From CAWDVR01 sp044869805 (lineage in GTDB: Bacteria; Acidobacteriota; Thermoanaerobaculia; Multivoradales; SZUA-115): a DNA stretch of 64,000 nucleotides. The number at the start of each line of letters is the position of its first letter. Positions within the stretch are counted from its first letter, which is position 1. A model generated the notes under the pieces. That model was not told the DNA's origin. It was given only the letters and a program-made list of their open reading frames with translations, and searched no databases. A program made the position numbers and the translations under genes. This document shows positions 8,293-17,284 of the stretch, one piece after another. The stretch lies in assembly GCA_044869805.1 (NCBI GenBank), contig JBIOXV010000180.1:24355-88354 (forward strand), in the 5' to 3' direction.

Positions 8293-11108
8293 TCAATCAC
8301 CGTGGACCAGAGGAGCATGTCGCCGCTCTCGAAGCCGTCGGCGAACACGCCCGCGGCGCCGGCGACGATCGTTACCTGGGCCGAGCCCGCGGTGCCCGGG
8401 CAGGCGCCGTTGGCGGCGGTGGCGGTCAGGGTGCGGATGCCGTCGGTCGAGTAGGTGACGGTGATGCTGGCGCCCGTGTCCGAGCCCACGATCGCCCCGT
8501 GGTTGGCGTCGCCGATATTCCAGGTGTAGGCGGTGGGCGGCGGCGTGCAGTTGCTCGCCGCGGCGGTCGCCACCAGCTCCAGCCCGACCTCTCCCTGGCC
8601 CGGGGTGGTGACGTCGACGTCCGGCGCGCCGCCGTCGCCGACGAAGATCAGATCGTCGTGGGTGTAGACGCTCTCGATCGCCGCCCGCCGCACGCGCAGC
8701 TTCGGCTCGAAGGTGCCCTCGTCGGCATAGGCGTGGCTGTTGACGGGAGAGGTGTGGCCGCTGTCCTCGTAGGTGCCGTCGCCGTCCCAGTCATAGTCCC
8801 AGAAGTCGGGATCTCCGCTCGAGGAGTCGAGGAAGGTGATCGGCTGATCGACGTCGACGAAGCAGCCGACGCCGGTGCAGAACAGGCCCTCCTGCGAGAA
8901 GCCGGCCACCAGCGGCGTGGTGTTGGGGATCGACACCGTGGTCTCCTGGCTGGTGATCGCCCCCTGCTGGCAGTTGCGGATCTCGACCGTCACGTCGTAG
9001 ACGCCCTCGTCGTCGTAGGTGTGGGTGGGCTGCGGCCCGTTGACCGAGTCGGAGGTCCACACCGGCGTGGTGCCGTCGCCGAAGTCCCAGCGCCATTCGG
9101 TGGCGCCAAGGCTCTGGATGCGGAACTGCACCAGCCCGCTGCCGAACGGCGGGCCGTTCAAGGTCTCGGGCGCGTCGCCGGGCGAGGTGAAGTCGAGGCT
9201 CGGCAGGCCGTTGACGGTGACCGCAGGGCTGGTGGCGTTGTCCGAGCCGGCGGAGTTCGACACCGTGACCGTGGCGGTATAGGCGCCGGGCGTGGCCGAG
9301 GCGGTGTTCCACAGGAACGGGTTGACGTTGCCGCCGCTCGCCACCAGGCCGCCGACCGAGTTGCGCACCTGCCAGGCGAAAGTGATGGGCGCCAGGCCGC
9401 TCACCCCGGAAGCCTGGAAGGAGACGTTCTGGCACACCAGTGCCGGGCTCGGCGTGCCCGCGGCGGTGCCCACCTGCGCCGCCGGGTCGAGCACGGTGAC
9501 GGTCTGCGAGGCGGGTGTGGAGGAGCCTTGCGAGTTGGTGGCCACCAGGGTCACCGCCTTGCCGCCCACCGAGTTGAACACCACGTTCGCCGGGTTCTGC
9601 GCCGTCGAGCTCGAAGGCGTGGCGCCGGAGAAGGTCCACGCCCACTGGTTGGGCACCCCGGTCGACTGGTCGGTGAAGTCGATCGGCTCGCCGCGGTAGA
9701 CCTGCGACGGGGTATAGCCGAAGGCCGCCGCCGGCGGGCCGCCGGTGGTCAGCTCGTGGATGTCGAAGAGGGTGTAGGCCGAACGGTAGAAGTACTTGCC
9801 CGCGAACTTGCCCACGCGCGGGTTGACGAAGTTGAAGCCGGTGGGGTTGCGGCGGTAGTACCAGCCCCAGTAGCCGGTCTGCTGGCCGCCGACCAGGCCC
9901 GCCGGCGGCGTGACGTCGAAGGCCGCCGCCGGGTTCGAGACGTCGTAGAGCCAGTCGTTCTGGAGGCCGCTGCCGCAGCGGTCGTCCGAGCCCAGGAACA
10001 GGAAGTCGCGGCCGCTGCCCTGCGAGTCGGTCAGGAAGTACTCGCTCGAGGTGCCCGGCAGGCTGCTGCGCGTCCACACCGGGGCCGGGGCGGAGGCCGG
10101 GCAGGAGGCGCCGGCGATGCAGCTCACGTCGTAGATGCGCGCCTGCGTGGTGTTGCCGGCGGTGACCACCCGCGTCCCCAGGTAGTAGCTCGAGCCCTTG
10201 CGCCACAGCGCCACGCCGTGCACGAACTCGGTGGGCAGCCACGAGGCCATCAGCGTCGGGCTTGCCGGGTTGGAGACCTTCCACAGCTCGAAGCCGCGGG
10301 CGAAAAGCCCGGAAGAAGCGGCCACCCAGTGCTGGGCCCCGGTGGCGTCTCCGGCGCCGTCGACGAAACTGAAGCCCGAGCGCGATCCCAGGCGGCCGAC
10401 GTAGGCCCCGCAGCCGGTCTGCCCCGGCGTCTCCTCGGTGCACACGCCCGTCAGGTTGGCCGCCGCCGTCATGTTGTAGGCCAGCAGGCCCGAGGTTCGG
10501 GTCGCGGCGAAGGCGTAGTTGGTGCTGTTGATGCGGCCGGCGTAGACCTGCGGCACTTCCTTGGCGATGTCGGCATAGCGGGCCGGGCTCTGGTCGGTCT
10601 TGTTGGTGGTGTTGAAGATCGACAGCCCGCCGTCGCCGGCCAGCGCCACCGCCAGCACGGTGTCGATGCCGGGCGGCGCGTCGAGATCCCGCACCGGGTC
10701 GCCGACGTGAGGGTCGCTCGGCCAGTGCGGGAACTTGGTGCGGCCATAGACCTTGACCCGCACCGGCTGCGCCGGGGTGGTGCGGGCGTCCCAGATCTGA
10801 AATCCGTGGTTGATGGCGGCGAAGATCCAGCCGTTCTCGATGTCGACCGACATCCAGTGCGGCTCGTTCTCGCCCGGGGGGTCGTCGAACTCGTCGAAGT
10901 CGGTGTTGTCGCGGTCGGCCGGGAGCTGGCCGGTGTCGGTGGGCTTGAGCTCGCCCCACAGCGCCGCGGGCACCGCGGAGGCGGGAGCGCGGCAGGTCAG
11001 GAACTGGCAGGTGAGGTCCGCGCTGCACTGAGCGGCTGCGGGAGCACTAAACCAAGCGGGTAGACCCAGGAGCAGCATCCCTGCTGCCAGCAGAAAGCGC
11101 GAGCGCAT
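8289..11108 (-). CDS. Large secreted PKD-domain protein with LVIVD-like N-terminal propeller
   Basis: The 939-residue exported protein has a signal peptide cleaved near APAAA-QC. An N-terminal region of about 450 residues carries repeated FQIWDAR, GLSIFNT and FELWKVSN strands like LVIVD/beta-propeller repeats. It is followed by about four or five PKD-type immunoglobulin folds with WDFGDG and TYDDEGVYDV motifs. The last residues read VFADGFESGDMLLWSTVID, a C-terminal tail seen on many secreted proteins. The start at 11108 begins MRSRFLLAAG and has a GAGG-type ribosome site; longer starts add non-signal sequence. A surface or extracellular binding role is likely but the ligand is unknown. Confidence 0.75.
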   Translation of the reverse strand: MRSRFLLAAGMLLLGLPAWFSAPAAAQCSADLTCQFLTCRAPASAVPAALWGELKPTDTGQLPADRDNTDFDEFDDPPGENEPHWMSVDIENGWIFAAINHGFQIWDARTTPAQPVRVKVYGRTKFPHWPSDPHVGDPVRDLDAPPGIDTVLAVALAGDGGLSIFNTTNKTDQSPARYADIAKEVPQVYAGRINSTNYAFAATRTSGLLAYNMTAAANLTGVCTEETPGQTGCGAYVGRLGSRSGFSFVDGAGDATGAQHWVAASSGLFARGFELWKVSNPASPTLMASWLPTEFVHGVALWRKGSSYYLGTRVVTAGNTTQARIYDVSCIAGASCPASAPAPVWTRSSLPGTSSEYFLTDSQGSGRDFLFLGSDDRCGSGLQNDWLYDVSNPAAAFDVTPPAGLVGGQQTGYWGWYYRRNPTGFNFVNPRVGKFAGKYFYRSAYTLFDIHELTTGGPPAAAFGYTPSQVYRGEPIDFTDQSTGVPNQWAWTFSGATPSSSTAQNPANVVFNSVGGKAVTLVATNSQGSSTPASQTVTVLDPAAQVGTAAGTPSPALVCQNVSFQASGVSGLAPITFAWQVRNSVGGLVASGGNVNPFLWNTASATPGAYTATVTVSNSAGSDNATSPAVTVNGLPSLDFTSPGDAPETLNGPPFGSGLVQFRIQSLGATEWRWDFGDGTTPVWTSDSVNGPQPTHTYDDEGVYDVTVEIRNCQQGAITSQETTVSIPNTTPLVAGFSQEGLFCTGVGCFVDVDQPITFLDSSSGDPDFWDYDWDGDGTYEDSGHTSPVNSHAYADEGTFEPKLRVRRAAIESVYTHDDLIFVGDGGAPDVDVTTPGQGEVGLELVATAAASNCTPPPTAYTWNIGDANHGAIVGSDTGASITVTYSTDGIRTLTATAANGACPGTAGSAQVTIVAGAAGVFADGFESGDMLLWSTVID

Positions 11109-11442
11109 GTGGCGTCCCTCGTCGAGGAAATGCGGTAAGACCCTATCCTCAGCTTGCCGTCGATGCAACTGCCAGGAGAGGAAAGGGCCTCCTGCCCGTC
11201 GTCGGATTTGCGCGCCGCGCTCCTGCAATTACGAGGCCACTGGGAGAAAGCCCCCGCCAGCGGGAAGAACGGGCCGGTGGAGGCCGTTTCAGGCCCTCGT
11301 CGCGGCCTCCGGGGCCCAGCGAGGCCCGCGACGACTTTGCTGGGATGACATTTCTTGTCAGCCGGGGCGTCCATTTTTGTGCAGTGCCGGAGCCCCTGCG
11401 CTACCGGGCAGAGGCAAGAATCTGCGACAATCGCCGATTGCG

Positions 11443-13056
11443 ATGCAGAGAGCTGCCGCACGATCCGCCGGTGCCCACTCGTGGCAGCCGTTCCGGGCCG
11501 CCGAGCGGCCGGTGCGCAGCTTCTCGCCTCACGCCCGGCACTCCCTCGCCCTCGCCTACGCCAACAGCTACCACGTAGGGATGTCGAGCCTCGGCTTCCA
11601 GCGCGTCTACGAGCTGGTGCACGAGCGGCAGGGCTGGGCGGCGGAGCGCTTCTTCCTGGAAGGCGCCGGCGAGCCGCTCTCGGTCGAGCTCGACACCCCG
11701 CTGTCCTCCTTCGGCGCCATCGCCTTCTCGGTTTCCTTCGAAGAGGACTACGTCCACCTGCTGCAGATGCTCGACCGCGCCCGCATCCCGCTGCGGCGCA
11801 GCGCGCGCGGCCCCTGGCACCCGCTGGTGGTGATGGGCGGCTCCTGCGCCGCGATCAACCCGCTGGCGATGGCGGAATTCGTCGATGTCTTCGCGCTGGG
11901 GGCGGCGGAGAACGTGCTCCCCGCCTTGCTCTCCGCCCTCGAGGAGGAGACGCGGCACGAGGCGGTGCTCGAGCGGCTGGCCGCCGAGCCGGGCTTCTTC
12001 GTGCCGGCCCTCCACCAGCCCGAGGAGGAAGGCTTCGCTGGCAAGCTCGAGAAGCGTGAGCTCTCCGCCGAGCAGTTCCGGCGCCCGGGCCACCTGCCCA
12101 CCACGGCGATCGTCACTCCGAGGACCGAGTTCGCCGACAAGTTCCTGATCGAGATGTCGCGCGGCTGCCCCGAGAAGTGCAAGTACTGCTGGGCCACCTT
12201 CGGCATGGGCACCTTCCGCTGGCACCCGAGCGAGTACATCCTCGATGCCCTGGAGCGGGCGCGGCCGGTGACCGACCAGGTGGGCTTCCTCGCCACCGCG
12301 GTCGGCGACCATCCGGAGATCGAGCGCATCCTGACCGAGGCCAACCGCCTGGGGTTCCGGAGCTCGGTGTCCTCGATCCGCATCCCGGCGGTGACCCCCG
12401 GCGTGCTCGCCGCGCTCCATGCCTCGGGCGACCGCTCGATCACCCTGGCGCCGGAGACCGGCAACGACGCGCTCCGCGCCCGCATGGGCAAGCCGATCAC
12501 CAACGCCACGCTGCTCGAGAGAGTGCGCCTGATCTTCGAGCACGGCTTCACGCAGCTCAAGCTGTACTTCCTGATCGGGCTGCCGGGCGAGACCCAGGAG
12601 GACGTGGCGTCGATCCTCGAGCTGGCCGCCGAGGTGCGAGGGATCATGCTCGGCTCGGCGGCCAAGACCGGGGTGATGGGCCACCTCCACCTCGGCACCA
12701 ACATCCTGGTGCCCAAGCCCTACACGCCCTGGCAGCGCGAGCCCATGGACGGCGAGCAGAGCCTGGCCGAGAAGATCTCGCTGCTGAAGCGCGGCGTGGC
12801 CCGGCTGCCCAACGTATCGCTGGGGCCGATGTCGATCCGCCAGGCCGTGTGGCAGACCTACATCACCAAGGCTGGAAGCGACGCCGCCCTCGCCCTCGAG
12901 CGCGCCGCCCGCGGCCAGCACCTGGCCTCGCTCCTGAGGGAGCTCGGTCCCGCGATCCGGCCGGTGGTCTTCGACCGCATCGAGGGCGAGTGCCGCTGGC
13001 ACTTCATGCGCCAGAGAAACACCAGCCTGCCCGACCCGGCGAGCGCCGGGTTCTAG
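11443..13056 (+). CDS. Radical SAM protein with N-terminal B12-binding-like domain
   Basis: The 537-residue protein has a cobalamin-binding-like Rossmann region (about residues 20-180; YANSYHVGMSSLGFQ, VVMGGSCAAINP) and then a radical SAM core whose cluster cysteines are Cys242, Cys246 and Cys249 in CPEKCKYC. The downstream TLAPETGNDALR and YFLIGLPGET segments are also typical of the core. No exposed B12 His motif (DxHxxG) is obvious. The substrate cannot be assigned. It is divergent from the PKD gene and followed by tRNA-Leu. The ATG at 11443 is chosen because upstream in-frame sequence lacks homologous character. Confidence 0.8.
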   Translation: MQRAAARSAGAHSWQPFRAAERPVRSFSPHARHSLALAYANSYHVGMSSLGFQRVYELVHERQGWAAERFFLEGAGEPLSVELDTPLSSFGAIAFSVSFEEDYVHLLQMLDRARIPLRRSARGPWHPLVVMGGSCAAINPLAMAEFVDVFALGAAENVLPALLSALEEETRHEAVLERLAAEPGFFVPALHQPEEEGFAGKLEKRELSAEQFRRPGHLPTTAIVTPRTEFADKFLIEMSRGCPEKCKYCWATFGMGTFRWHPSEYILDALERARPVTDQVGFLATAVGDHPEIERILTEANRLGFRSSVSSIRIPAVTPGVLAALHASGDRSITLAPETGNDALRARMGKPITNATLLERVRLIFEHGFTQLKLYFLIGLPGETQEDVASILELAAEVRGIMLGSAAKTGVMGHLHLGTNILVPKPYTPWQREPMDGEQSLAEKISLLKRGVARLPNVSLGPMSIRQAVWQTYITKAGSDAALALERAARGQHLASLLRELGPAIRPVVFDRIEGECRWHFMRQRNTSLPDPASAGF

Positions 13057-13108
13057 ATCTCAGCCGACTTCTGTCGTTTGGAGCTGGCCTCTCGCGAGGC
13101 TTCAGAGG

Positions 13109-13193
13109 TGGTGCCGAAGACCGGACTCGAACCGGTACGGATTGCTCCACACGGCCCTCAACCGTGCGCGTCTACCAATTCCGCCACTTCGGC
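13109..13193 (-). tRNA. tRNA-Leu (anticodon GAG), CCA encoded
   Basis: The minus strand folds into a complete class II tRNA. The acceptor stem pairs GCCGAAG with CTTCGGC, the discriminator is A and CCA is encoded. The D arm contains GGCGGAATTGGTAGAC, the anticodon stem is CACGG/CCGTG around TTGAGGG (anticodon GAG), there is a leucine-type variable arm, and the T arm is GGTTCGAGTCC. A TTAGACT -10-like element lies just upstream on the minus strand. Confidence 0.95.
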
Positions 13194-13243
13194 GCGGGGG
13201 CAAGTCTAACAGCGGCCCGGACCATGGCCTAGCCGCGGAGCCT

Positions 13244-13705
13244 CTAGGTGCCGGTCGGGGCCTCGGCCGGCGGCGCCGAGGGCGGCGCGTTGGCCGCCGC
13301 CGGCGGCTGGGTGGTCCCGGCTTCCGGCGTCGCGGCCGGCGGCACTGTCGTTCCGCTGGCCGGGGCCCCACCCTCCGGGGGCGTGCCTGCCGGGGTACCG
13401 GGCGGCGCCGCGTCCGGCGTGGCCGGTGCCGACTGGGTGGCCGGCGCGTCGACGCCCGAGAGCACCGAGGAGTCGGCGAGCCGGCCCTGGAGGATCTGGA
13501 TCGTCAAGGTGGTGAGCGTGAAGAGGATGAAACCGCCCACCGTCAGCTTGTGGAGCAGCGTGGCCGCGCCGCGGGCGCCGAACGCTGCCTGCGTGCTGCC
13601 GCCGCCGAATACCGACAGATCGGCGCCCTTGCCCTGTTGCAGCAGCACTACCAGGATCAGGAACACCGAAACGATCACGTGCAGGAAGTACAGAACCCAG
13701 ATCAC
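13244..13705 (-). CDS. secG: Preprotein translocase subunit SecG with Pro/Ala-rich C-terminal tail
   Basis: The 153-residue protein has two transmembrane helices (about residues 2-22 and 52-72), with LVVLLQQGKGADLSVFGGGS between them, the hallmark of SecG. It assists SecYE in protein export. SecG is normally 75-110 residues; here about 75 residues of Pro, Ala, Thr and Gly follow the second helix as a low-complexity tail. The gene follows tpiA on the same strand 44 bp downstream, the common tpiA-secG arrangement. Confidence 0.9.
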   Translation of the reverse strand: MIWVLYFLHVIVSVFLILVVLLQQGKGADLSVFGGGSTQAAFGARGAATLLHKLTVGGFILFTLTTLTIQILQGRLADSSVLSGVDAPATQSAPATPDAAPPGTPAGTPPEGGAPASGTTVPPAATPEAGTTQPPAAANAPPSAPPAEAPTGT

Positions 13706-13749
13706 GGCTTGCTTAGACCTCCAGAGTCGCCTTCCGCCCGCCGGTCCGT

Positions 13750-14529
13750 TCAGGGCCGGTATTGGGCGGCGGAAATGCGAATCATAGCGAGAAACTTCGC
13801 CGGGTCAAGGCTCGCCCCTCCCACCAGGAAGCCGTCGACGTCCGGCTGGGAGATCAGGTCGGCGGCGTTTTCGGGGTTGGCGGAGCCGCCGTAGAGGATG
13901 CGCACCCACCTTGACTCCTCGCCGAAGGAGTCGGTCAGCAGGCCGCGCAGGAAGCCGTGCGCCTCCTGGGCGATCTCCGGGGTCGCCACCTCGCCGGTGC
14001 CGATCGCCCACACCGGCTCGTAGGCCAGCGCGAGCTCGCCGGGGTCGTCCGGAAGGGAGGTCGAAAACTGCCGCTCGAGCACCTCGAAGGTCCGGCCGGC
14101 CCGGCGCTCGTCGCGGGTCTCGCCCAGGCAGAGGATGGGCGTGAGCCCGTGGTGCATGGCCGCCTCCACCTTGGCGGCCACCACCTCGTCGGTCTCGCCG
14201 TGGTCTCGCCGGCGCTCGCTGTGGCCCACCAGCACCCACACGCAGCCGGCGTCGATGAGCTGCAGGGCGGAGACGTCGCCGGTGTGCGCGCCCTTGGCCG
14301 CCGGGTGCAGATCCTGGCCGCCGACGGTGACGAGGCTGCCCTCGAGGGCGGCGGCGACGTCCGGGATCAGCGGGAAGGAGGGGAAGAGGGCGACGTCCGC
14401 CGCTTCCTCGCCCAACCCGGCGCGCAGCCCGCCGATGAGCTCGGCGCAGTAGTCGCACGCCTCGCGCCGCAGCAGGTGCATCTTCCAGTTGGCGGCCAAG
14501 AGCGGCCGGCGAGTGTAGGGCTCGATCAT
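13750..14529 (-). CDS. tpiA: Triosephosphate isomerase
   Basis: The 259-residue TIM barrel interconverts dihydroxyacetone phosphate and glyceraldehyde 3-phosphate. The catalytic set is visible: Asn and Lys in AANWKMH, the electrophilic His in VGHSERR, the catalytic Glu in AYEPVWAIGTG, and the phosphate-binding YGGS and GFLVGGASL loops. It lies 10 bp after pgk in a gap-pgk-tpiA-secG order. The length is normal and no key residue is missing. Confidence 0.97.
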   Translation of the reverse strand: MIEPYTRRPLLAANWKMHLLRREACDYCAELIGGLRAGLGEEAADVALFPSFPLIPDVAAALEGSLVTVGGQDLHPAAKGAHTGDVSALQLIDAGCVWVLVGHSERRRDHGETDEVVAAKVEAAMHHGLTPILCLGETRDERRAGRTFEVLERQFSTSLPDDPGELALAYEPVWAIGTGEVATPEIAQEAHGFLRGLLTDSFGEESRWVRILYGGSANPENAADLISQPDVDGFLVGGASLDPAKFLAMIRISAAQYRP

Positions 14530-14539
14530 CGGTGCACGC

Positions 14540-15736
14540 TCATGGGGCTTCCAAGGCGGCGACGCCGGGGAGGGTGCGCCCGGCCAGGAGCTCGAGCGAG
14601 GCGCCGCCGCCGGTCGAGACGTGGGACACGCGGTCGGTGACCCCCGCTTGATGGGCGGCGGCCACGGTCTCGCCCCCGCCCAGCACCGTGTAGCCCGGGC
14701 AGGAGGCGAGCGCCTGCGCCACCTCGCGGGTGCCGGCGTCGAAGGGTGGCTTCTCGAACACCCCCAGCGGCCCGTTCCAGAACAGGGTGCCGGCGGTGGC
14801 GACGCCCTTGGCGAAGGCGGCGCGGGTGGCCGGCCCGATGTCGACGGCCATGGTGCCTGCCGGCACCTCGGCCGCGGGCACCGTCTCGATGCGCTGCGGG
14901 TCGCCGAGGTCGTCCGTCACCACCAGGTCGGTCGGCAGCAGCACCTCGACCCCTCGCTCGGCCGCTCGCCCCAGGATCTCCTGCGCCGTGTCCAGCCGGT
15001 CCTCCTCGACCAGCGAGCGCGCCAGGTCGCGGCCCTGGGCGGCGAGGAAGGTGTTGGCCATGCCGCCGCCCACCATCAGCCGGTCGAGCCGCGGCAGGAG
15101 GTTGACCAGGGTGTCGATCTTGCCTTCGATCTTGGCGCCGCCGACCAGCGCCGCGAAGGGCCGCTCCGGCTCGCCCAGCAGGCGGGAGAGGGCCTCCACC
15201 TCGCGCACCAAGAGCCGCCCGGCGGCCTTGCGCGACACCAGCGCCGCCACCCCCACCACCGAGGCGTGGGCGCGGTGCGAGGCGCCGAAGGCGTCGTCCA
15301 CGTAGGCGTCGGCGAGCCGCGCCAGCGCGGCGGCGAACTCGGGGTCGTTGGCCTCTTCGCCGGCGTGAAAGCGCAGGTTCTCGAGCAGGCAGACGCCGCC
15401 CGGGGCCAGGGCCGCGACCGCGGACTCGGCCGCCTCGCCCACGCAGTCGCTGGCGAAGGCGACCGGCGCGCCGGAGAGCTCCGCCAGTCGCTCGGCCGCC
15501 GGGCGCAGGCTGAATTCGGGTTTCGGCCTGCCCTTGGGCCGGCCGAGATGGCCGGCGAGCACCACGCAGGCGCCGGCTTTCGCCAGCTCCTCGATCGTCG
15601 GCAGGGCCTCGGCGAGGCGCGTGTCGTCCATCACCTTGCCGTCGGCGATCGGCACGTTGAACTCGACGCGCGCGAGGACTCGCTGGCCGTGGAGACTGGC
15701 GAGGTCGAGGTCTTCCAGGGTGAGCAGGCGTCGCAT
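14540..15736 (-). CDS. pgk: Phosphoglycerate kinase
   Basis: The 398-residue enzyme transfers phosphate from 1,3-bisphosphoglycerate to ADP. Family motifs include RVEFNVPI near the N-terminus, the substrate-binding LAGHLGRPKG loop, the VGGAKIEGKID segment, and the C-terminal nucleotide-binding VLGGGETVAA and STGGGASLELL motifs. Many bacterial enzymes read RVDFNVP, so Glu replaces the usual Asp at that position, a conservative change. The start at 15736 is an ATG preceded by a GGGAG-type site. It is separated from gap by a 165-bp palindromic repeat element. Confidence 0.96.
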   Translation of the reverse strand: MRRLLTLEDLDLASLHGQRVLARVEFNVPIADGKVMDDTRLAEALPTIEELAKAGACVVLAGHLGRPKGRPKPEFSLRPAAERLAELSGAPVAFASDCVGEAAESAVAALAPGGVCLLENLRFHAGEEANDPEFAAALARLADAYVDDAFGASHRAHASVVGVAALVSRKAAGRLLVREVEALSRLLGEPERPFAALVGGAKIEGKIDTLVNLLPRLDRLMVGGGMANTFLAAQGRDLARSLVEEDRLDTAQEILGRAAERGVEVLLPTDLVVTDDLGDPQRIETVPAAEVPAGTMAVDIGPATRAAFAKGVATAGTLFWNGPLGVFEKPPFDAGTREVAQALASCPGYTVLGGGETVAAAHQAGVTDRVSHVSTGGGASLELLAGRTLPGVAALEAP

Positions 15737-15750
15737 GGGCGCTCCCTTCC

Positions 15751-15904
15751 TTCAGAGCCTGTGAATCAATCTGCTGCGCGGGCCGGGCGCCGCGTCGCGG
15801 GTCCTCCCGGGAATCCTCACATACTGCTGTGTATGCTGCGGTTCCCGGGTCCTCCCGCTCCTTGCGCTCGAGCCCGCTCGCGACGATTGCTTCACAGGCT
15901 CTCA
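15751..15904. repeat. Long imperfect palindromic element between gap and pgk
   Basis: The outer arms at 15754-15784 and 15872-15902 are inverted copies of AGAGCCTGTGAANCAATC followed by a GCGGGC end. A second inverted pair, CCCGGGAA/TTCCCGGG, lies inside at 15806-15813 and 15842-15849. A CATAC/GTATG hairpin sits at the centre. A related shorter copy occurs at 22621-22679. The element could cap gap mRNA, attenuate read-through into pgk, or be a non-autonomous mobile repeat. Confidence 0.65.
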
Positions 15905-16936
15905 GGCCTTCTGGCGGCCCATCCAGGCGAGGAGGTCCGCCAGGCGGTTGGCGTAGCCCCACTCGTTGTCGTACCAGGCCACGACCCGCAGCAGGCGGGA
16001 GTCGAGGGCCTCGAGCAGCGGCAGGTCGACGGTCGCCGAGTTCGGATCGCCGATGAAGTCGGCCGACACCAGCTCCTCCTCGGTCACCGCCAGGATGCCG
16101 GCGAGCGGCCCGGCCGCGGCGCGGCGGAAGGCCTCGGCCAGTGCCTCGCGGCTCGCCGGCCGCTCGGTGCGCACCACGAAGTCCACCAACGAGCCGTCCG
16201 GCACCGGCACCCGGTAGGCGGTGCCGCCGATCCGCCCGGCGAGCTCCGGCATCACCTCGCCGATTGCCAACACCGCGTCCGAGGTCGTGGGAATCACGTT
16301 GAGCGCCGCCGCGCGCGCCCGCCGCGGGTCGGGGTGGGACATGTCCATCAGGCGCTGTGAGTTGGTGTAGCAGTGCACGGTGCTCATGAAGCCGTGCTCG
16401 ATGCCGGCTTCCTCCACCAGCACCTTGGCGACCGCCGCCAGGCAGTTGGTGGTGCAGGAGGCGTTGCTCACGACGTGGTGGCGACCAGGGTCGTAGCTCT
16501 GGTGGTTGACCCCGACGCAGAAGGTGGCGTCGACGCCGGGCGCGGCAGCCGAGACCACCACCTTCTCGACCACGCCCCCTCGCGACGCGCCCCCACCCGA
16601 CGAACCCAGGTGGGCCGCGGCCTCGGCACGGCTGCGGAACTGGCCCGTGGACTCGACCACCACCCACGGCTCGGCCTCCTGCCAGGGGATCGCGGCCGGC
16701 TCGTTCGCAGCGAAGAGCGGCACCCGCCGGCCGTCGATCCACAAGGCGCCGGGCTCGGCCTCGACCGTGCCGGGAAACCGACCGTGCAGCGAGTCGTGCC
16801 GGATGAGGCGGGCGAGGACTTGCGCGCTCGCCTGGTCGTTGACGGCCGCCAGCTCGAGATCGTCCCGCTGGCGGGCGATCCGCAGCAGGGCGCGCCCGAC
16901 CCGGCCCAGGCCGTTGATGGCGAAGCGGATGGGCAT
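15902..16936 (-). CDS. gap: Glyceraldehyde-3-phosphate dehydrogenase
   Basis: The 344-residue enzyme oxidises and phosphorylates glyceraldehyde 3-phosphate with NAD(P). The N-terminal nucleotide-binding INGLGRVGRALLR motif, the catalytic Cys in SNASCTTNCLA and the C-terminal WYDNEWGYANR motif are all present. The start at 16936 (MPIRFAING) is preferred; a longer frame to 17062 would add 42 unrelated residues. The first gene of the glycolytic block, it is transcribed toward pgk. A short glycine/serine insertion (GSSGGGAS) lies in the NAD-binding domain. Confidence 0.95.
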   Translation of the reverse strand: MPIRFAINGLGRVGRALLRIARQRDDLELAAVNDQASAQVLARLIRHDSLHGRFPGTVEAEPGALWIDGRRVPLFAANEPAAIPWQEAEPWVVVESTGQFRSRAEAAAHLGSSGGGASRGGVVEKVVVSAAAPGVDATFCVGVNHQSYDPGRHHVVSNASCTTNCLAAVAKVLVEEAGIEHGFMSTVHCYTNSQRLMDMSHPDPRRARAAALNVIPTTSDAVLAIGEVMPELAGRIGGTAYRVPVPDGSLVDFVVRTERPASREALAEAFRRAAAGPLAGILAVTEEELVSADFIGDPNSATVDLPLLEALDSRLLRVVAWYDNEWGYANRLADLLAWMGRQKA

Positions 16937-17055
16937 CGGAGAGTCGGTCACCTCGGCGGTATTGGCGAGCGTGCGGCGAGGTGCTGGAGTGTAGCAGGAT
17001 GGTCCGGGCGGCTTGGCGTGGCATACTGCCCGCTGCGGCCGAAGGGAGATCCTCC

Positions 17056-17283
17056 GTGGCACAGAAGCGCCAGTTGACGGCGATCCTCGAGCGCGAGGGC
17101 GATGGCTTCGTAGGCCTCTGCCCGGAGCTCGACATCGCCAGCCAGGGCCAGACGATCGAGGAAGCGCGAGCGAATCTCACCGAAGCGCTGGAGCTCTTCT
17201 TCGAGACCGCGTCCGACTCCGAGATCAGCGAGCGCCCGCGCTCGGAGGTCTACGTCACCCGCCTGGAAGTAAGCGTAGGGTAG
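17056..17283 (+). CDS. hicB: HicB-type antitoxin
   Basis: The 75-residue protein has the degenerate RNase H-like HicB fold, seen in LTAILEREGDGFVGLCPELD followed by EEARANLTEALELFFE. HicB proteins neutralise HicA mRNA interferases. The GTG start at 17056 has GGGAGAT upstream; the frame extends further left but without a plausible start. A HicA-like frame follows immediately, so this is a reversed-order hicBA locus. HicB here lacks an obvious DNA-binding domain, so it may not repress its own promoter. Confidence 0.75.
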   Translation: MAQKRQLTAILEREGDGFVGLCPELDIASQGQTIEEARANLTEALELFFETASDSEISERPRSEVYVTRLEVSVG

Positions 17284-17284
17284 G

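Noticed and set aside
5922..11063. 1713-codon open frame on the plus strand
   Set aside because: It is a shadow of the MMPL and PKD genes; the translation is Arg/Gly/Ala repeats without any family motif.
14526..17180. 884-codon frame on the minus strand across pgk and gap
   Set aside because: The real Pgk and GAPDH products are in other frames with all catalytic motifs; this one is low complexity.
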